Below, one piece after another: positions 30,677 through 31,923 of a stretch of 31,923 nucleotides of DNA. The notes beneath the pieces are model-generated. The model saw only the letters and a program-made list of their open reading frames with translations. It was not told the origin of the DNA and made no database searches. Source of the DNA: JBOFDK01 sp051656485 (GTDB lineage: Bacteria; Bacillota; Clostridia; Lachnospirales; Cellulosilyticaceae); assembly GCA_051656485.1 (NCBI GenBank), contig JBOGBZ010000074.1:1-31923 (forward strand), in the 5' to 3' direction. The translations under genes were made by a program, and so were the position numbers. Numbering within the stretch: position 1 is the first letter of the stretch; each line of letters starts with the position of its first letter.

Positions 30677-31923
30677 ATGGCAACAAAATCTAGATTTCCA
30701 AGAACTGAAATTGGTGCGAATAACCCTATCTTCAATCAAATTCGTACGACTATCGAAACTGCTTTTTATGGCAATAATGTAACACCTGTTACTTCTTTAA
30801 AAGAAGCTTACAAACTTGCAAAAGATGCTCCAGGTACTGTCGTTACAGACGTTCCAGTTTATAAGCCAGAATTATTAGGTCTTGATGAAGATACAAAAAT
30901 TCTTCTTTTCAATGATGGTGCTGTAAGTGGTCGTGCTGCTGCTGCTCGTAAAATCATGGGTGAGCCAGGCGTTAACCAAGGTGAATACGCATTAAAAATT
31001 AGCGAAGCTATTTACCAATGCCGTAAGAAAAAAATGTATCATGCTCAAGCAATCGTTGGTCTTGATAACGATTTTTCTGTAAAAGCACATCTTTGTATTC
31101 CTGAAACACAAGAAAACATTATGTACTCTTGGTTACTTAACTTCCAAGCAATCAACGAAGTAGTATCTGAAATGTACAATAACTCAAAAGAAATTCAAAA
31201 TGAAGGCGATATCTACATATTCTCTGATCCAGACTGGTCTCATCCAGAGCATCCAATGGGTCTTACATTCTTCGATCCAGAGCACAACTGTGCTGCTATC
31301 CTTGGTATGAGATACTTCGGTGAGCACAAAAAAGGTACTTTAACACTTGCTTGGGCACTTGCTAACCGTCATGGCTATGCTTCTTGCCACGGTGGACAAA
31401 AACGTTACAACCTTGGCGAAGGTAAATCTTTCGTTGCTGGTGTATTCGGTCTTTCTGGTTCTGGTAAATCAACTATCACACATGCTCGTCACAATGATAA
31501 GTACGATATCACAGTACTTCATGATGATGCATTCGTTATCTCAACTGTAGATGGTTCTTCAGTAGCTCTCGAGCCTGCTTACTTCGATAAGACACAAGAC
31601 TACCCACTTACATGTGATGACAACAAATACTTACTTACAATGCAAAACAACGGTGCTACAATTGACGAAGATGGTAAGATTGTACCTGTTACAGAAGATA
31701 TCAGAAATGGTAACGGACGTGCAGTTAAATCTATCCTTTGGTCTCCAAACCGTGTAAATAAATTTGAAGAACCAGTAAACGCTATCTTCTGGTTAATGAA
31801 AGACCCTACACTTCCACCAGTAGTAAAACTTAGTGGTGCAGCTCTTGCATCTGTAATGGGTGCTACACTTGCTACAAAACGTACAACAGCAGAAAGACTT
31901 GCTCCAGGCGTAGATCCAAATGC
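30677..31923 (+). CDS. pckA: phosphoenolpyruvate carboxykinase (ATP), partial (3' end outside the window)
   Basis: The first 415 codons of an ATP-type PEP carboxykinase are present and the frame is open to the edge. About a quarter of a typical 530-540-residue enzyme is missing. It interconverts oxaloacetate plus ATP with PEP plus CO2 plus ADP. In anaerobes it often runs in the carboxylating direction. The P-loop is FGLSGSGKSTI near residue 258. The kinase-2 acidic motif VLHDDAF and the upstream HGGQKRYN region are visible, and RTTAER lies close to the edge. HDDAF differs from the GDDEHGW of E. coli PckA, so this is a divergent branch. The ATG is eight bases after AGGAGG. Confidence 0.85.
   Translation, partial: MATKSRFPRTEIGANNPIFNQIRTTIETAFYGNNVTPVTSLKEAYKLAKDAPGTVVTDVPVYKPELLGLDEDTKILLFNDGAVSGRAAAARKIMGEPGVNQGEYALKISEAIYQCRKKKMYHAQAIVGLDNDFSVKAHLCIPETQENIMYSWLLNFQAINEVVSEMYNNSKEIQNEGDIYIFSDPDWSHPEHPMGLTFFDPEHNCAAILGMRYFGEHKKGTLTLAWALANRHGYASCHGGQKRYNLGEGKSFVAGVFGLSGSGKSTITHARHNDKYDITVLHDDAFVISTVDGSSVALEPAYFDKTQDYPLTCDDNKYLLTMQNNGATIDEDGKIVPVTEDIRNGNGRAVKSILWSPNRVNKFEEPVNAIFWLMKDPTLPPVVKLSGAALASVMGATLATKRTTAERLAPGVDPN

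Noticed and set aside
31347..31550. 67-codon frame inside pckA
   Set aside because: It is an out-of-frame reading of the intact PEP carboxykinase coding sequence.

Overview
The window reads as chromosome of a low-GC, Gram-positive, spore-forming anaerobe of the Clostridia, most likely near Lachnospiraceae/Cellulosilyticum-type organisms. The reasons are AT-rich DNA, strong AGGAGG ribosome-binding sites, TTGACA/TATAAT promoters, many U-tailed hairpin terminators, a CotE-like peroxiredoxin-chitinase spore-coat protein, and GHKL/LytTR regulation. This is inferred from gene content; no database search was possible. Most genes are on the minus strand. I see no rRNA, CRISPR array, IS element or prophage.

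Region 1 (1-2.2 kb): an unassigned left end, a tRNA-Leu with the unusual anticodon AAG behind a consensus promoter, a 51-residue zinc-ribbon protein, and an AI-2E-family transporter. Region 2 (2.2-5.2 kb): thioredoxin, a small basic protein, TrmB, and a two-part gene. In that gene a proline-rich repeat protein and a DUF6128-like C-terminal domain lie in different frames, separated by an A10 run that contains a canonical -1 slippery heptamer. Region 3 (5.2-11.6 kb): RidA, RsmA/KsgA, a YabE-like G5/3D wall hydrolase with a long leader, and copA-copZ-tatD. The order metG...tatD-yabE-ksgA resembles the Bacillus metS-yabD-yabE-rnmV-ksgA locus, but rnmV is absent and other genes are inserted.

Region 4 (11.6-18.2 kb): a 5'-nucleotidase with a small coiled-coil protein, the CotE-like protein, MetG, a membrane-anchored erythromycin-esterase-like protein, and a DUF488 protein. 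Region 5 (18.2-26.9 kb): a GHKL histidine kinase/LytTR regulator pair divergent from a three-gene ABC-2 transporter whose last permease carries a degenerate peptidase-like domain. A heterodimeric ABC exporter with one degenerate ATP site follows. Region 6 (27.0-28.5 kb): a preQ1-I riboswitch controls an ECF S component and a QueL-like radical SAM enzyme, which together suggest queuine salvage. Region 7 (28.5-31.9 kb): an amino-acid permease, a small PH-domain protein and the 5' part of ATP-type PEP carboxykinase, cut by the window edge.

The best candidates for something new are the frameshift locus at 3.6-5.2 kb, the apparent switching architecture of the preQ1 leader at 28.3-28.45 kb, and the transporter with the pseudo-peptidase domain at 22-23.4 kb.
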